Origin: Mesotaenium endlicherianum
Lineage: Eukaryota; Streptophyta; Zygnematophyceae; Zygnematales; Mesotaeniaceae
Direction of reading: 5' to 3'
Assembly: GCA_009602735.1 (NCBI GenBank)
Contig: WELA01000984.1
Location: forward strand, 111,046 to 159,839
Length of the DNA stretch: 48,794 nucleotides
Notes under the pieces: generated by a model
The model's database searches: none
What the model was told of the DNA's origin: nothing
The model's input: only the letters and a program-made list of their open reading frames with translations
Part shown: positions 21,558 to 31,394 of the stretch, one piece after another
How the letters are laid out: every line of letters starts with the position of its first letter
Position numbering within the stretch: position 1 is the first letter of the stretch
Program-made: the position numbers and the translations under genes

Positions 21558-22040
21558 TTACACCCTTCCCTTGCAACTAGCTAGGGCGTCCCGCTTCTTG
21601 ACTGCAAGTTGCTTTTGCTCTTCAAATTTCTGGCTGGGGGGTTTAGGAAGGCAGTCAAGGCACTCCCAACGACCTGCCATAATTTCTTCCTCTCCAATGC
21701 AAAAAGTGTGCCGTCTGGCACCACACTTATCACAAGTCACCATTGCCTCTTGATCATCCAACACTTTGCAGCTGGCACGAGGTGTGGCTGGCACCAATTC
21801 CTCAGGCTCATCCCTAACAGTAGAATCTATGTTTGCCAAATGGCTAAGTGAGCAATTTTGCCCATGATCTCTCATAGTCTTACCGTCAAAACTTTCCAGC
21901 TCTAACACGCAATTTTCAAATGCATATTTCACGCGCAAGATGAATGACCTGAATTGGTGTCGATGGCGGTCTTGGTCTGTCGCTTCCTCTAGACAAAGTC
22001 TCCTTCTTGGATCTGTGTCATCTGTAGGCAATATCTCCAT
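21558..22040 (-). pseudogene. PHD finger region at the 3' end of pol, element 5
   Basis: The 160-residue open frame contains ELESFDGKTMRDHGQNC, the spacer found after integrase in element 2. A C4HC3 PHD finger follows: CASC, CDKC, HTFC and CLDC, with all eight zinc ligands present at about residues 88-130. A Lys/Arg-rich tail ends the frame. PHD fingers of this type commonly read histone H3 tails. The aromatic residue usual two before the His is Arg here. The integrase that should precede it has been deleted, so it is listed as a relic despite an open frame. Confidence 0.8.
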
Positions 22041-23040
22041 CTTGACTCTTTGCGTAATGCTGGATATCTCGCTTTTGGGAAAAGTCTCTCTCGCTGGATA
22101 TCTCTGCTTTTAGTCTCTCTAGGTAAACTCTTATTTTCAGCCGGTGCATAGTCGCTTGATCCTTCAGATCTCTTTATTGAACAAGGGTAGTGGCTCAGCT
22201 TCACCTGACACTGCCATGCCAACCATTTTGGCCAGATTCTGCTGGGCTGCTCGCGTCTTCCTCTTCACGAGAACCTCTTCTATTGTCAGAGGATGGATTA
22301 GGATTCCTACTGAGTCCATCGGCGTTGTTGTTCGGCACACCTTCTTGGTGCACCCTAATTATCTGATACTCCTGTAGCTTGAGAGCCCAGCGAGCCAGCT
22401 TCAGCCTTCACGGAGAGAACACCGTTCTTCTTGAGCCATACTAATGGCGAGTAACCTGTAAATAGCTCAAAGGGTCTTCTCCATGAATACTCTCTAAAGT
22501 GTGCGACGGCCCAAACCGCTGTCAGTTGCTCTCCTTTGTAATTGCTCTCTGCTCTTTTAATGGAGCGCGAAGTCTAGGCAATCACGTACTCTTTCCTAGG
22601 GCTTTCGGCCTGGGTGAGCACTGCTCCAATTCCCACACTGACTCCAGTCTATGTGTAGGTTAAATGGCTTGGAATAGTCTGGTGTCCCTAGGACTGGGAC
22701 TATTACCAGCCTTTCCTTCATCCCATTCATAGCGTTTTCTTGGGCGTTTGTCCACACGAAAGACACATCCTTTTTCAAAACTTCTATCTATGGCGGGGGC
22801 ATTTTTCAGCCTGAAGGCATCACTATCCATTGCCATAGATCTCTTTGAGCCTCAAAAATGGTCTTACCTCAATCTTCTGTTTCACAGAGATTTGGTTGAA
22901 GCCTTGCCGCGGATCAATGATGCTGAACACCTTCTTGGTGGTGGCAATAGAGAAGATCCGCTCCGGCGTGGGCCACGGTCCATCCCCATTGTTGCTCCAC
23001 GATTTTCAGATAGGCAATTGTAACTGCAGCGGCCTCACCT
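22041..23040 (-). pseudogene. pol: RT and RNase H remnants, element 5
   Basis: Minus-strand fragments with many stops still read as RT (ERIFSIATTKKVFSIID, around 22900-22970) and RNase H (KKDVSFVWTNAQENAM and HIDWSQ, 22596-22778; then RSIKRAESNY near 22540). The linker block near 22144-22250 matches element 2 at 29718-29800. Between the RT fingers and RNase H the palm with the catalytic Asp pair is absent. Confidence 0.75.
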
Positions 23041-23200
23041 AATGGTGGTGCAAATATTCAAGATCTGGCTGCGGAGTGCTGCTGTTGTAGCTCTACAAGT
23101 CGGTCGCAAATTGCATTTGCCTCTGTCATGTGTTGAATTTTTACTTCTCATATTGCTAAGCTCCCTCTCCACCACTTCTGGTACCACTCTGAGACCGATT

Positions 23201-24067
23201 TGGACCGAAACGGCAAAAAATACCCCGAGTGTTGATCTCCGGCCATCTTTGTTTGGATTATTTTAATGCTAAGCCAGGCAAAGTGGAGAAAATGTCCGCT
23301 CCACGGCAGGCAAAGATGCTATTTTTTGGTATTTCTACGCTAAATGCTAAAGAAATTGCATGGGAACGATCTCCGCCTGATCTCCACATTTGACGCGTAG
23401 ACATTTGCATCGCCTCAAAGATTCTCACCACCATGCAATTCCGGACTAAGTATGGGCACCGTCTTCTGATTGGTCGTTGTTTAGTTCGAGTGTAGCAATA
23501 TCGTTATCATGGAAGAGTTGGTCACAAAAGTCCAAAAACAAAATTAGGAACACAAACTCAACTTTAGTTCATTTTCAAAAGCCACTGGGTGGCGGGGTGG
23601 CCTGACGGGGTGGCCTGGCAGGCCCGCTCCCCGTTTCCCGGTTGCTTTGTACTTCAGGTTGGTGCTGCCTTCCCCTCTTTTTCAGAGGTTGATAACTGCA
23701 CCAATGATATGTGGATATTCATCTCAACAGCCTTGCGCGGCACTCCATCTTTGCCTTTTTTCTTCAAAATGTCTTGGAGGATCTTGGGTGGAGGGTTACA
23801 CTTCCTTTCAAAACACCACCCTTTTGAGCTTCACATCTATACTTCAGATGTCGCTCCGGCTGTCGTCTAGCTGTAGACATCATTTTACTCACGGGCCACT
23901 TTCTTTCGTTTCTTCTGAAAAGCTCTTGGCCTTTCTTGCATTGGCTTCTTCTTGGCAGTGCATACTGTCAGCTCTAGCTGTTGTTGTAGCTTGTCTTTAG
24001 TCACGGACTCCAAATTAGTGTTGCCATCCGTGGGTGGTCCCAAGTCTCCAAGTAGATCGTCAGGTTG
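23201..24067. other. Interval without an intact gene; possible minus-strand coding trace
   Basis: A minus-strand open stretch near 23680-23800 reads PPPKILQDILKKKGKDG and then RKAVEMNIHIIGAVINL, which looks protein-like. A basic stretch (KKKPMQERPRAFQKKRKK) lies near 23895-23950 in a different register. These could be leader or Gag remains of element 5 or an older gene fragment. I do not recognise a family. Confidence 0.3.
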
Positions 24068-24408
24068 TTACACTCCTCCCACCTACAAGTGTGCACGTCT
24101 CGGGCACTTTTGCCGCGGCGGCGCCAGGGACGTAGTTTTGAGATAGTGTCCTTTCTTCGTACGATCCAAAGATCACCATACAGTCGTACCATCGACCAAT
24201 CTCGCATCCATCGGGACTTGAACCCTGATCTCTTGGACACGATTGCGTATGTTTGCGCTCCAATACCAATGTAACGATACGAAGGAAAAGGTAACTTGAG
24301 GTACTTTGATCGCGCGCCAATTGTACTTAAACACATTCACCGACACTTCCGGTCGCATTTCGCAACGTGTCGCACACGTCGCATCCGGCCACGTGGCGGA
24401 CCGTTACA
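24068..24408 (-). mobile_element. Possible TRIM-like miniature LTR element or remnant
   Basis: On the minus strand, 24408 to 24270 begins TGTAACG and ends CGTTACA, a 139-bp LTR-like unit with 7-bp inverted termini. It is followed at once by TTGGTATTGGAGCG (24256-24269), close to the initiator-Met primer site. After about 180 bp comes GGTGGGAGGAG (ending 24073) and TGTAAC at 24072, like a polypurine tract plus LTR start. The second LTR does not match the first beyond six bases, so the call is tentative. A tRNA B-box-like GGTTCAAGTCC lies at 24214-24224 (minus). Confidence 0.35.
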
Positions 24409-24994
24409 AAAGCAACAGAGCATCCTCAGACAAATGCTGAACCAAGCTAATGAATGCAACAGGCTATGTGTATGAAGCATTCTTTCGGATCCTCTTAAGG
24501 AGATCCGCCCAATAGATCTCATCAAATTCTTTGAAAGTGAGATTATTAGGTTTAGTTTGTCCGCTAAAATATCTACGTGACGATTTGGCTTTAGGAGTTT
24601 CATCCCTCTCATCACAAGCCATCTCAGCCGATGACCAACGACCACTGATTCTTACCCACGCGTCTCACGTTATGCCCAAGTCAGGGGCAAAGAATTGCTC
24701 GCTATACGGATTCCCACCATTTGCGGAGATCTGTTGAGGCTCGTCTTTTGACGTTTCCTCTCTCCTTGGGTCGTCAGGTAACTTTGAGGTCTCACTTCTT
24801 TATGGACTCTCGCTTGAATCAGAATCTTCCGCAAGCTCCACAAGATGGTACACTCGACCACTCCTTGATTGCACATACAATTGGATTTCACCAGCTCCCC
24901 TTCCAGGTGGAGTTCCTGCAGTCCTCCAGGCCTCGATTCCCAATTTGCTTTGAAATTCATGTATCTGAAACCACTTCAACCGAAGTTCTCAAAA
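24409..24994. other. Non-coding interval
   Basis: No gene family is recognised. A 96-residue minus-strand open frame at 24670-24960 has no features that distinguish it from chance. The interval precedes LTR copy B. Confidence 0.35.
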
Positions 24995-26648
24995 GTAGGA
25001 TAGAAGCGTCTTACTTTCACATAAGCTTTCACCCAAGTTGAATGGCATGCAGGTATACAAATTCTAGTTTGCAAAAATCACGTCTAAGCAAATTAGCAAG
25101 CAACACCAGGTTTCATAGAAAAATTGCCCACCAGGGCTGTTGCTTAACTTCACAAAGTTCCAAGCTTCCAGCTTACAAAACTCTGAACCTACAGAATCTA
25201 TACCAACCCGGCTTGAGCATTTTGCTCGTAACCGCGCCTAACAGTTCTTCACTGCTGGCTGGCTCATTCAATTCTTCACTGAGGGTTTTCTTGCTAACTT
25301 CCTCTTGCTTTTCAACAATTTGACTAGTGAGACTTATGAGAACTTAAAATTAACATGGGACTCACGAGTCACCATTTTATGTGCTCTTCGCACGCTTGTG
25401 GTGTTTGGTCCAAAATTGCGCTAGAATCTCTCTAGCAGATTCTGTTTGCAAGTTCTCTAACAGGATTTTCTTCTTGGAAACTCCTAGCTTTTAACTTTTT
25501 ATGGTACAAAGCGTGAGAATGGGGGCAAAGATCTTCAGCGTCGGCAGAAGTATGTCGCCTTGAATCCTTGGGCCTTGGGAGCTGCTTCCTCCTTCTCCTT
25601 TGCGCCTTTTCTTTCTTCTTCTCTCTCTCTCCTTCACCTTCTTGCTTCTCTGGCAGAAATGTGCGAGGAACGAATGAGAACAAAGTGTGCAAGGCTCGTG
25701 CCTATCACAGGCACCACGCATGTGCTCTCTCTCGAAAGCGTCGTGACTTAGTCACCTATTAACATGCATGCATAGCTCACAGCGATTATTCTCGAGACTT
25801 AACTTTTGTTGTGTCACTCAGCTTGCATGCAAGCCACGTGACGGTCGCGTGTGCTGGCTTAACCTTTCAGTCAGCGTGCACGCCTATGTGGCCATTGAGC
25901 CTATGTTTCCTGATGTGGCAACTCTGTTGTGGCAACCCTGTCAAGGGACCATGGTTGAGCTGGCCTGCACTCTTAGCGCCACCTGACTTGGAAATCGCAA
26001 AGATGGCTTTTTGTCAGCTCTGCCTGACTTGGCAGATACTTGCGAGGACCATTCGCAGAGTCTAGTGGGGTCAGCCTTGCAATTGACCTCGCTTTGTCAA
26101 AACCTTACCCATTGCTGTGTGACGGTTTGACTTGTCGCTGTCACTCTCACGTGGGACTTGACTTGTAATTTCAAGGCTGACTTTCACACATCAGCAATTT
26201 GGTCGTTGAGTCAATGCTGACTTTTTGAACCTGAGGTAACCGTGACTCGCGCCACGCGTGCTGCGCCATCCGATAGATGCGACAGGGTGCATGTATGCTC
26301 GTTGTCGTGCCTAACAGCGTCGGACCCCTGGCACGTGCGTAGCTTCTCAGCACGTGTGCCTTTAACCCGGTCGACGTGTCGGCGGTCCCTTTCACATGCG
26401 GGAATTCCCTGGTCGTTTGGTCGGTGCGTTGTTGCTCGTGGGAAAATCGACCGAGTTGATGGTCCCCTGCACGTGTGTCGGTGGCAAACTGGCTGGGGGT
26501 GGATCCATTCCTGGTCTTCCTGCACTTGCATCATGCGGTGAAGCATCCCACACTCAGTGCTTCCCATGCTCAACCAGTTCCTCATTCCACCCTACCAACA
26601 CTTAGTGAAAATTTTCAAAAAGTTATTTCATCCTCAGCTTCCTTTACA
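24995..26648 (-). repeat. LTR copy B, probable 5' LTR of element 5
   Basis: This ~1.65-kb copy aligns end to end with copy C (26649-28237) and, in pieces, with copy A. On the minus strand it begins TGTAAAGGAAGC at 26648. The last ~350 bp are very similar to copy C, including the CACGTG-rich block and the segment with TTTTCAAAAAGTTAT. No supported gene is present. Confidence 0.7.
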
Positions 26649-28237
26649 AGGACAGAAGCGTCTTACTTCCACACAGGCTTTCACCCAAGTTGAGGGTTTA
26701 CAAACTGAACAGGTTTTGTGGTTTGCAGAAATCACGTCTAAGCAGCTTAACAGGCAATGCCAGATTTAGAGAAATTCGCCCTTCAAGGCTTTCGCTTAAC
26801 TTCCACAAGTCACAGCTTACAAAACTCTGAAATTGCACATCTATGCTGGCCTGGTCTGAGCTCTTCACTCAACACCGCACCTTGACAGCTCTTCACTGCT
26901 CGGCTGGGCCCACTCAGTTCTTCACTGAGAGCTTTACTTGTTAAGACTACTCTTGCTATCAGCAATTCGACAATTGAGACTTCTGAGAACTTGGAAACTA
27001 ACACAGCACTCACCATTTTAAGTGACCCTCGCACGCTTGTGGCGTTTGACCCAAATCTGTGCTAATCTCCTAACAGATTCTATTTTGCAGCTCTCTACTT
27101 TCTACCAGCGAGATCCTCTCTTGGGAACTCTTGAGGCTTGACCTTTCTATGATACACTTAGGAAGAAATCTTCCAGCGTCGACAGAAGCGTGGCGTCTCG
27201 GCTCTTCTATGGCCTTGGGAACTCCTTCTTCTTTGTGCTCCTTCTGCTCCTTCAGCTTCCTTTGACAACGATGCGAGCAAGAATGAGGCTGCTTCAGGCA
27301 GGACTCGTGCCTTTCATAGACACCACACATTATCCTCTCTCGAGAATGCCAGTGCTTTGTCACAGTGCTTAGCTTGCATGCGGTCCTTACCTAGCAGCTC
27401 TCACACAGCTTAGGAGTTGTCATTCAGCATGCATGCATGCCTTGGGATTGTCGCGCGTGACTGCTTAGCCTTTCAGCTGACAATCCTACCTATGTGGTTG
27501 GCGAGCAGCGTTTAAGATGAACGCTCAAGCCGTGACTAGTCACCTGAGGGTCTTGGCCGAGGTGGCACACAACGCCTCTGCAACATCTCTGCTGTACTTG
27601 GCTTTAGATAGCCAATTGATCAGTATCTTTCCGGGCACTTGCTGGGATGGCTCATTGCTGGTTCCATACCCCTAGCCTTTCGGCTGACTAGTCCGTCCAA
27701 ATCCCCATCCATCCCTGGGTGTGGGTTTGACGTGTCGTGACCACTTTGACAGTGATAACGACTTTAACATGACCGCTGACTAAGATAAATCGGTTCTTTG
27801 GTCGGTGAGTCAACACTGGCTTCTCGTACCTGGGCGGTCGTGGCTTGTGCTGTGCGTGCGGCACCATCAAGTGGATAGCAGTCGCGACAGCTGTCGTGCC
27901 TAACAGCGTTGGACCCCTGGCACGTGCGTAGCTTCTCAGCAAGTGTGCCTTCAACCCGGTTGACGTGTCGGCGGTCCCTTTCACGTGCGGGAATTCTCTA
28001 GTCGTTTGGTTGGTGCGTTGCTGCACGTGGGAAAATCGACCGAGTTGATGGTCCCCTGCACGTGTGTCGGTGGCGGACTGGCTGGGGGTTGACCCATTCC
28101 TGGTCTTCCTGCACTTGCATTATGCGGTGAAGCATCCCATACTCAATGCTTCCCGTGCTCAACCAGTTCCTCATTCCACCCTACCAACACTTAGTAGAAA
28201 TTTTCAAAAAGTTATCTCATCCTGAGCTTCCCTTACA
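26649..28237 (-). repeat. LTR copy C, 3' LTR of element 2
   Basis: On the minus strand it begins TGTAAGGGAAGC at 28237, immediately after the polypurine tract of element 2. It is head to tail with copy B, with no intervening sequence at 26648/26649. It contains several CACGTG cores (for example near 27916, 27979, 28025 and 28059). No gene is supported. Confidence 0.75.
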
Positions 28238-28250
28238 CCCCTCCCTTTCA
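28238..28250 (-). other. Polypurine tract of element 2
   Basis: The minus strand reads GAAAGGGAGGGG directly before the LTR start TGTAAGGG at 28237. Confidence 0.7.
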
Positions 28251-28283
28251 GCTGAGGCGTCCCTGCCTTTCCGTTGAAAGCCT

Positions 28284-28690
28284 CTATCTTTTGGCCTTGT
28301 GGCTGGGGTTCTTAGAAAGGCAATCAGGACATTCCCATCGTCCTGCCGCAATCTCCTCTTCACCAATGCAGAAGGTGTGCCAATGGGCACTACACTTATC
28401 AGAAGTTACCATTGCTTCTTGATCATCCCGCACTTTGCAGCTAGCACAAGGTGTGGCTGGCACCAATTTCTCGGGCACAGTCTTAATCGTAGGATCGATA
28501 TTAGGCAAGTGGCACAGCTAGCAGTTCTGCACGTGATCTCTCATGGTCTTACCATCAGAACCTTCCAGTTCCAACACACCATTGTCAAACGCATGTTTCA
28601 CGCGTAAGATCACTGCACCTGAAGTGGTGTCAATGGTGGTCTTGGTCCGGCGCTTGCGGTAGACAAAGTTTCCTTCCTAGATATGCGTCA
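28284..28690 (-). pseudogene. PHD finger region downstream of integrase, element 2
   Basis: The minus frame reads VYRKRRTKTTIDTTSG, then AFDNGVLELEGSDGKTMRDH and, after an in-frame TAG, CHLPNIDPT. A PHD finger follows: CASC, the pair at SDKC, HTFC and CPDC. The first Cys of the second pair is Ser (TSDKC), while the element 5 copy has TCDKC, so one zinc ligand is lost here. The domain sits where chromoviruses carry a chromodomain and could have guided integration to marked nucleosomes. It ends with a basic tail and TAG at 28284-28286. Confidence 0.8.
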
Positions 28691-28739
28691 TTTGCAGGCG
28701 GTAGCTTTCGCCTCGCGTCCCCGCGTAACGCTGCGTTGC

Positions 28740-29600
28740 TCATTTTTGTGCAATTTTCAGATTGTCCAGGGCAGCAGGCATCATGTGCTCAAATAACACC
28801 TTGCGGCGTACCATGACCTTTAGCAGTTCATCAGGGTTGTCCAGGTTTTTCACTTGCTCAATCTCCTGCTTGATGCTGCTGGGCACAACTGGACTTCTGC
28901 CAAACAGCATTTGATAAGGCAAGTAATTCGCCAAAGCAGCTTGCTTGCTAAATCTGTAACCCATAACCAGCCATGGCAGGACCAGATCCCAATCACGCTT
29001 ATCATGCTCAAGGCAAAATTTGCGCAAAGCAGACTTAATGGTTTGCACCATCCAATCTGCTAAGACATCTGCTTGTGGGTGATCTCTCAACGTAGTGCGA
29101 TGGTCAATGAAGCATCTATCCAAGAATTTCTGAAAAGATCCTTGGAACTCAGACCCTTGGTTTGTCAGCAGGTCTGCTAGAGCTCCATGACGTACAATCA
29201 CACCGTTGAGGAGCGATTCCGCGGTCCCCAAGCTTTCCTTAGCAGTTAGAGGTACAACCTCTATCCACTTAGAGAAATGCTCAATCATGACCATAATGTA
29301 CTTGTTACCTCGCCTGGACTGCGGTAGCTCACCTGCGAGATCGCAGCTTAAATCGGTAGCCTAGGCCCATGATTGGCAAAGGTTGCAGGTGTGGGTGTTG
29401 CTGCGTATAACCAGCCTTGACGCGATCGCAGCTTTTGCAGGCCTTGATCACATCCTCACACTGCTGCTTCATGCCCCTCCACCAGTAAGACAGCTCCACA
29501 AGACTATATGTCTTCTTGACACCATACTGTCCGGTATTCTCATGCATTTCTTGCACCCGAGCTCGCCTTTTGGTGGGTCTGGCACCAACTTCTCCTGACC
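28740..29600 (-). pseudogene. pol: Integrase of element 2 (frameshifted, catalytic changes)
   Basis: The zinc-binding domain reads MHENTGQYGVKKTYS, YWWRGM and CKSCDRVKAGY; the second His of the HHCC motif is Gln. A one-base frameshift follows near 29345, after GLGYRF, and the other frame continues CDLAGELPQS, which holds the first catalytic Asp. The core continues MVMIEHFSKWIEVVPL. The second catalytic Asp is Asn at 29160-29162 (LTNQGSEF), and the position of the catalytic Glu reads Asp (LADWMVQT). The rest reads through a conserved C-terminal domain to a stop at 28740. At least two catalytic positions are changed, so it cannot integrate. Confidence 0.85.
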
Positions 29601-30512
29601 AATTTGTTCAATCTTGAAGAGGTTATTGCGTTTCCAGCAAAACCTTCTAGCTCGATGGCTCACCTGGTCCTTTTCTTTCATCGATAATCCTTCCATGTGG
29701 ACTCCCGTCTTCAGCCAATGCATAGTGGCTTGATGTTTCCAGATCTCTGGAGTGAACAGGGGTAGAGGCTCAGCTTCTCCTGACGCTACCATTCTAGCCA
29801 TTTCGGCCAGGCAGGCTGCCAATTCTGCTGGACTGCTTGGATCTTCATCTTCTTGAGCTCCCGTTTTGTTGTCTGCGGATGGGTCCGGGTTCTTGCTGAG
29901 TCCATCGGCGTTCTTGAGTATACCTGCTCGATGTATCACTGTCATCTGGTGCTCCTGGAGCTTAAGAGCCCAGCAAGCCAATTTACCAGTGAGGTCTCTA
30001 TTCTTCATCAGCCAGAGCAACGGCGAGTGATCTGTGATCAGCGTGAAGGGTCTTCCTCATAGATACTCTCTGAAATGTGCGACAGTTCAAACCACTGCCA
30101 GCAGCTCTCCTTCGTAGGACGAGTAGTTGCTCTCCGCTCGGTTGTTAGAGCGCGAGGCATAGGCAATGACGTACTCCTCTCTAAGACTTGCGGCCTGAGT
30201 GAGTACTGCACCGATTTTCACACGACTCCAGTCAGTGTGTAGACTGAACAGCTTGGAGTAGTTGGGCGTTCGCAAAACTGGGGCCGTTACCAGCCGCTTC
30301 TTGAGCTCGTTCATGGCCTTCTCCTGGGCTTCCGTCCATACAGAAGGTACGTTCTTTTTCAGGAGTTCTGTCAAGGGTTTAGCAATTTTGCTATAGTCCT
30401 TCACAAATTTACGATAGTATCCGCTTAGCCCTAACAAGGCTTTCAGCTTAGACACATTCGCCGGTGTAGGTATCTTGTAAATGGCTTCAGTCTTTACAGC
30501 CTGAGGGGACAT
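29469..30512 (-). pseudogene. pol: RT connection, RNase H and linker of element 2
   Basis: The frame opens with AIYKIPTPANVSKLKALLG and GLSGYYRKFVKDYS, typical of the RT C-terminus. RNase H follows with TDWSRVKIGAVLTQ, SRSNNRAESNYSSYEGEL and TLITDHSPLLWL. Two in-frame TGA codons interrupt it, at 30087-30089 (a normal Trp position) and 30057-30059. A linker of about 120 residues leads toward the integrase zinc finger. The frame is lost near 29540, where the integrase frame takes over. Confidence 0.85.
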
Positions 30513-31264
30513 AGCATTGTTTCCAATCTCATGTCATGTGCCTCAAAGAATCTGCACTTTCCAGGGTGCAGCGTCATCTGGAATTTCTCCAGGCGCTGGA
30601 ACACTTGTTCCAAGTACTTGAGGTGTTCCTCTATAGACTTGCTGAACACCACTATGTCATCAATGTATGGTTTTGCAAAATCCAGCCCCTCCAGCACTTT
30701 GTCCATAGTCCTCTAAAAGATGGCTGGGGCATTTTTCAGCCCAAACGGCATTATCGTCCATTGCCAAAGTTCCCTTTGAGCCCAGAAACCGGTCTTACCT
30801 CGATCTTTTGTTTTCACAGGGATTTAGTTGAAGCCTTGGCGTAGATCAATGATGCTGAACACCTTCCCGGTGGTAGCAATTGCAAAGATCCGTTTTGGTG
30901 TAGGCATCACATAGCTGTCTGGCTCCGTGTGAAGATTCAGTCGTCTGTAGTCTCCACACATACGAGTGGCTGTATAATTGCCAGCCTCGTCCTTCTTGGC
31001 AACTACTACTGTGGGAGCTCCATGTACTGAGGTTGATTTCTCAATCATGCCAAGCTTGTGCAGCTCCTGGCAAGTTTTATCCACACAGTCCCATTCGGTC
31101 TGACTGAGCTTATGCGGCCCAAGTCTGACTGGGTTATCAGTAGTTAGTGTGATCTCACACACACTGGCAGTGGTTCTACCAATCTCCTCCTTGGTAAAAG
31201 CAAACGCCTTGCGGTGCTTTTTCAGCAGCCTTTCTACTTGTGCTCTCTGTTGGGCTGAGACCAT
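30494..31264 (-). pseudogene. pol: Reverse transcriptase of element 2
   Basis: Motifs in order are KLGMIEKSTSVHGAPTVVV, RMCGDYRRLN, TGKVFSIIDLRQGFN, MPFGLKNAPAIF and KPYIDDIVVFS, with the catalytic YIDD intact near 30655-30666. An in-frame TAG follows RQGFN at 30824-30826 and another stop lies near 30714. A frameshift near 30500 separates the palm from the connection domain. The sequence is most similar, within this window, to the RT of element 4 (shared RQGFNQIP, MPFGLKNAPA and YIDD.LVFS). Confidence 0.9.
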
Positions 31265-31394
31265 TTTTCCAATGGTGCAAACCTCAGTTTCCAGCTGCTT
31301 TTCCCCAACACAGGCATCCAGTAGTTGCTACTTTTTGGGTTCAGGTGGGGTCTTTTTGTCCTCATCCTGGCCTTCGAGCTTTTTTGCCTGATTG

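Larger units (their letters stand above)
21557..23200 (-). mobile_element. Element 5: internally deleted methyltransferase-family gypsy relic
   Basis: Minus-strand remnants occur in the same order as in element 2: RT (about 22880-23000), RNase H (22500-22780), the linker after RNase H (22140-22380), then directly the PHD region (21558-22040). The RT catalytic palm and the whole integrase core are missing, so there are at least two internal deletions. A primer-binding-like TGGTACCAGAAG (minus strand, near 23177-23188) may mark the 5' end. No Gag, protease or methyltransferase is visible here. Confidence 0.75.

Noticed and set aside
24180..24275. A tRNA gene around the B-box-like GGTTCAAGTCC (minus strand)
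   Set aside because: I could not pair a 7-bp acceptor stem or a regular T stem, and there is no convincing A box at the right distance.
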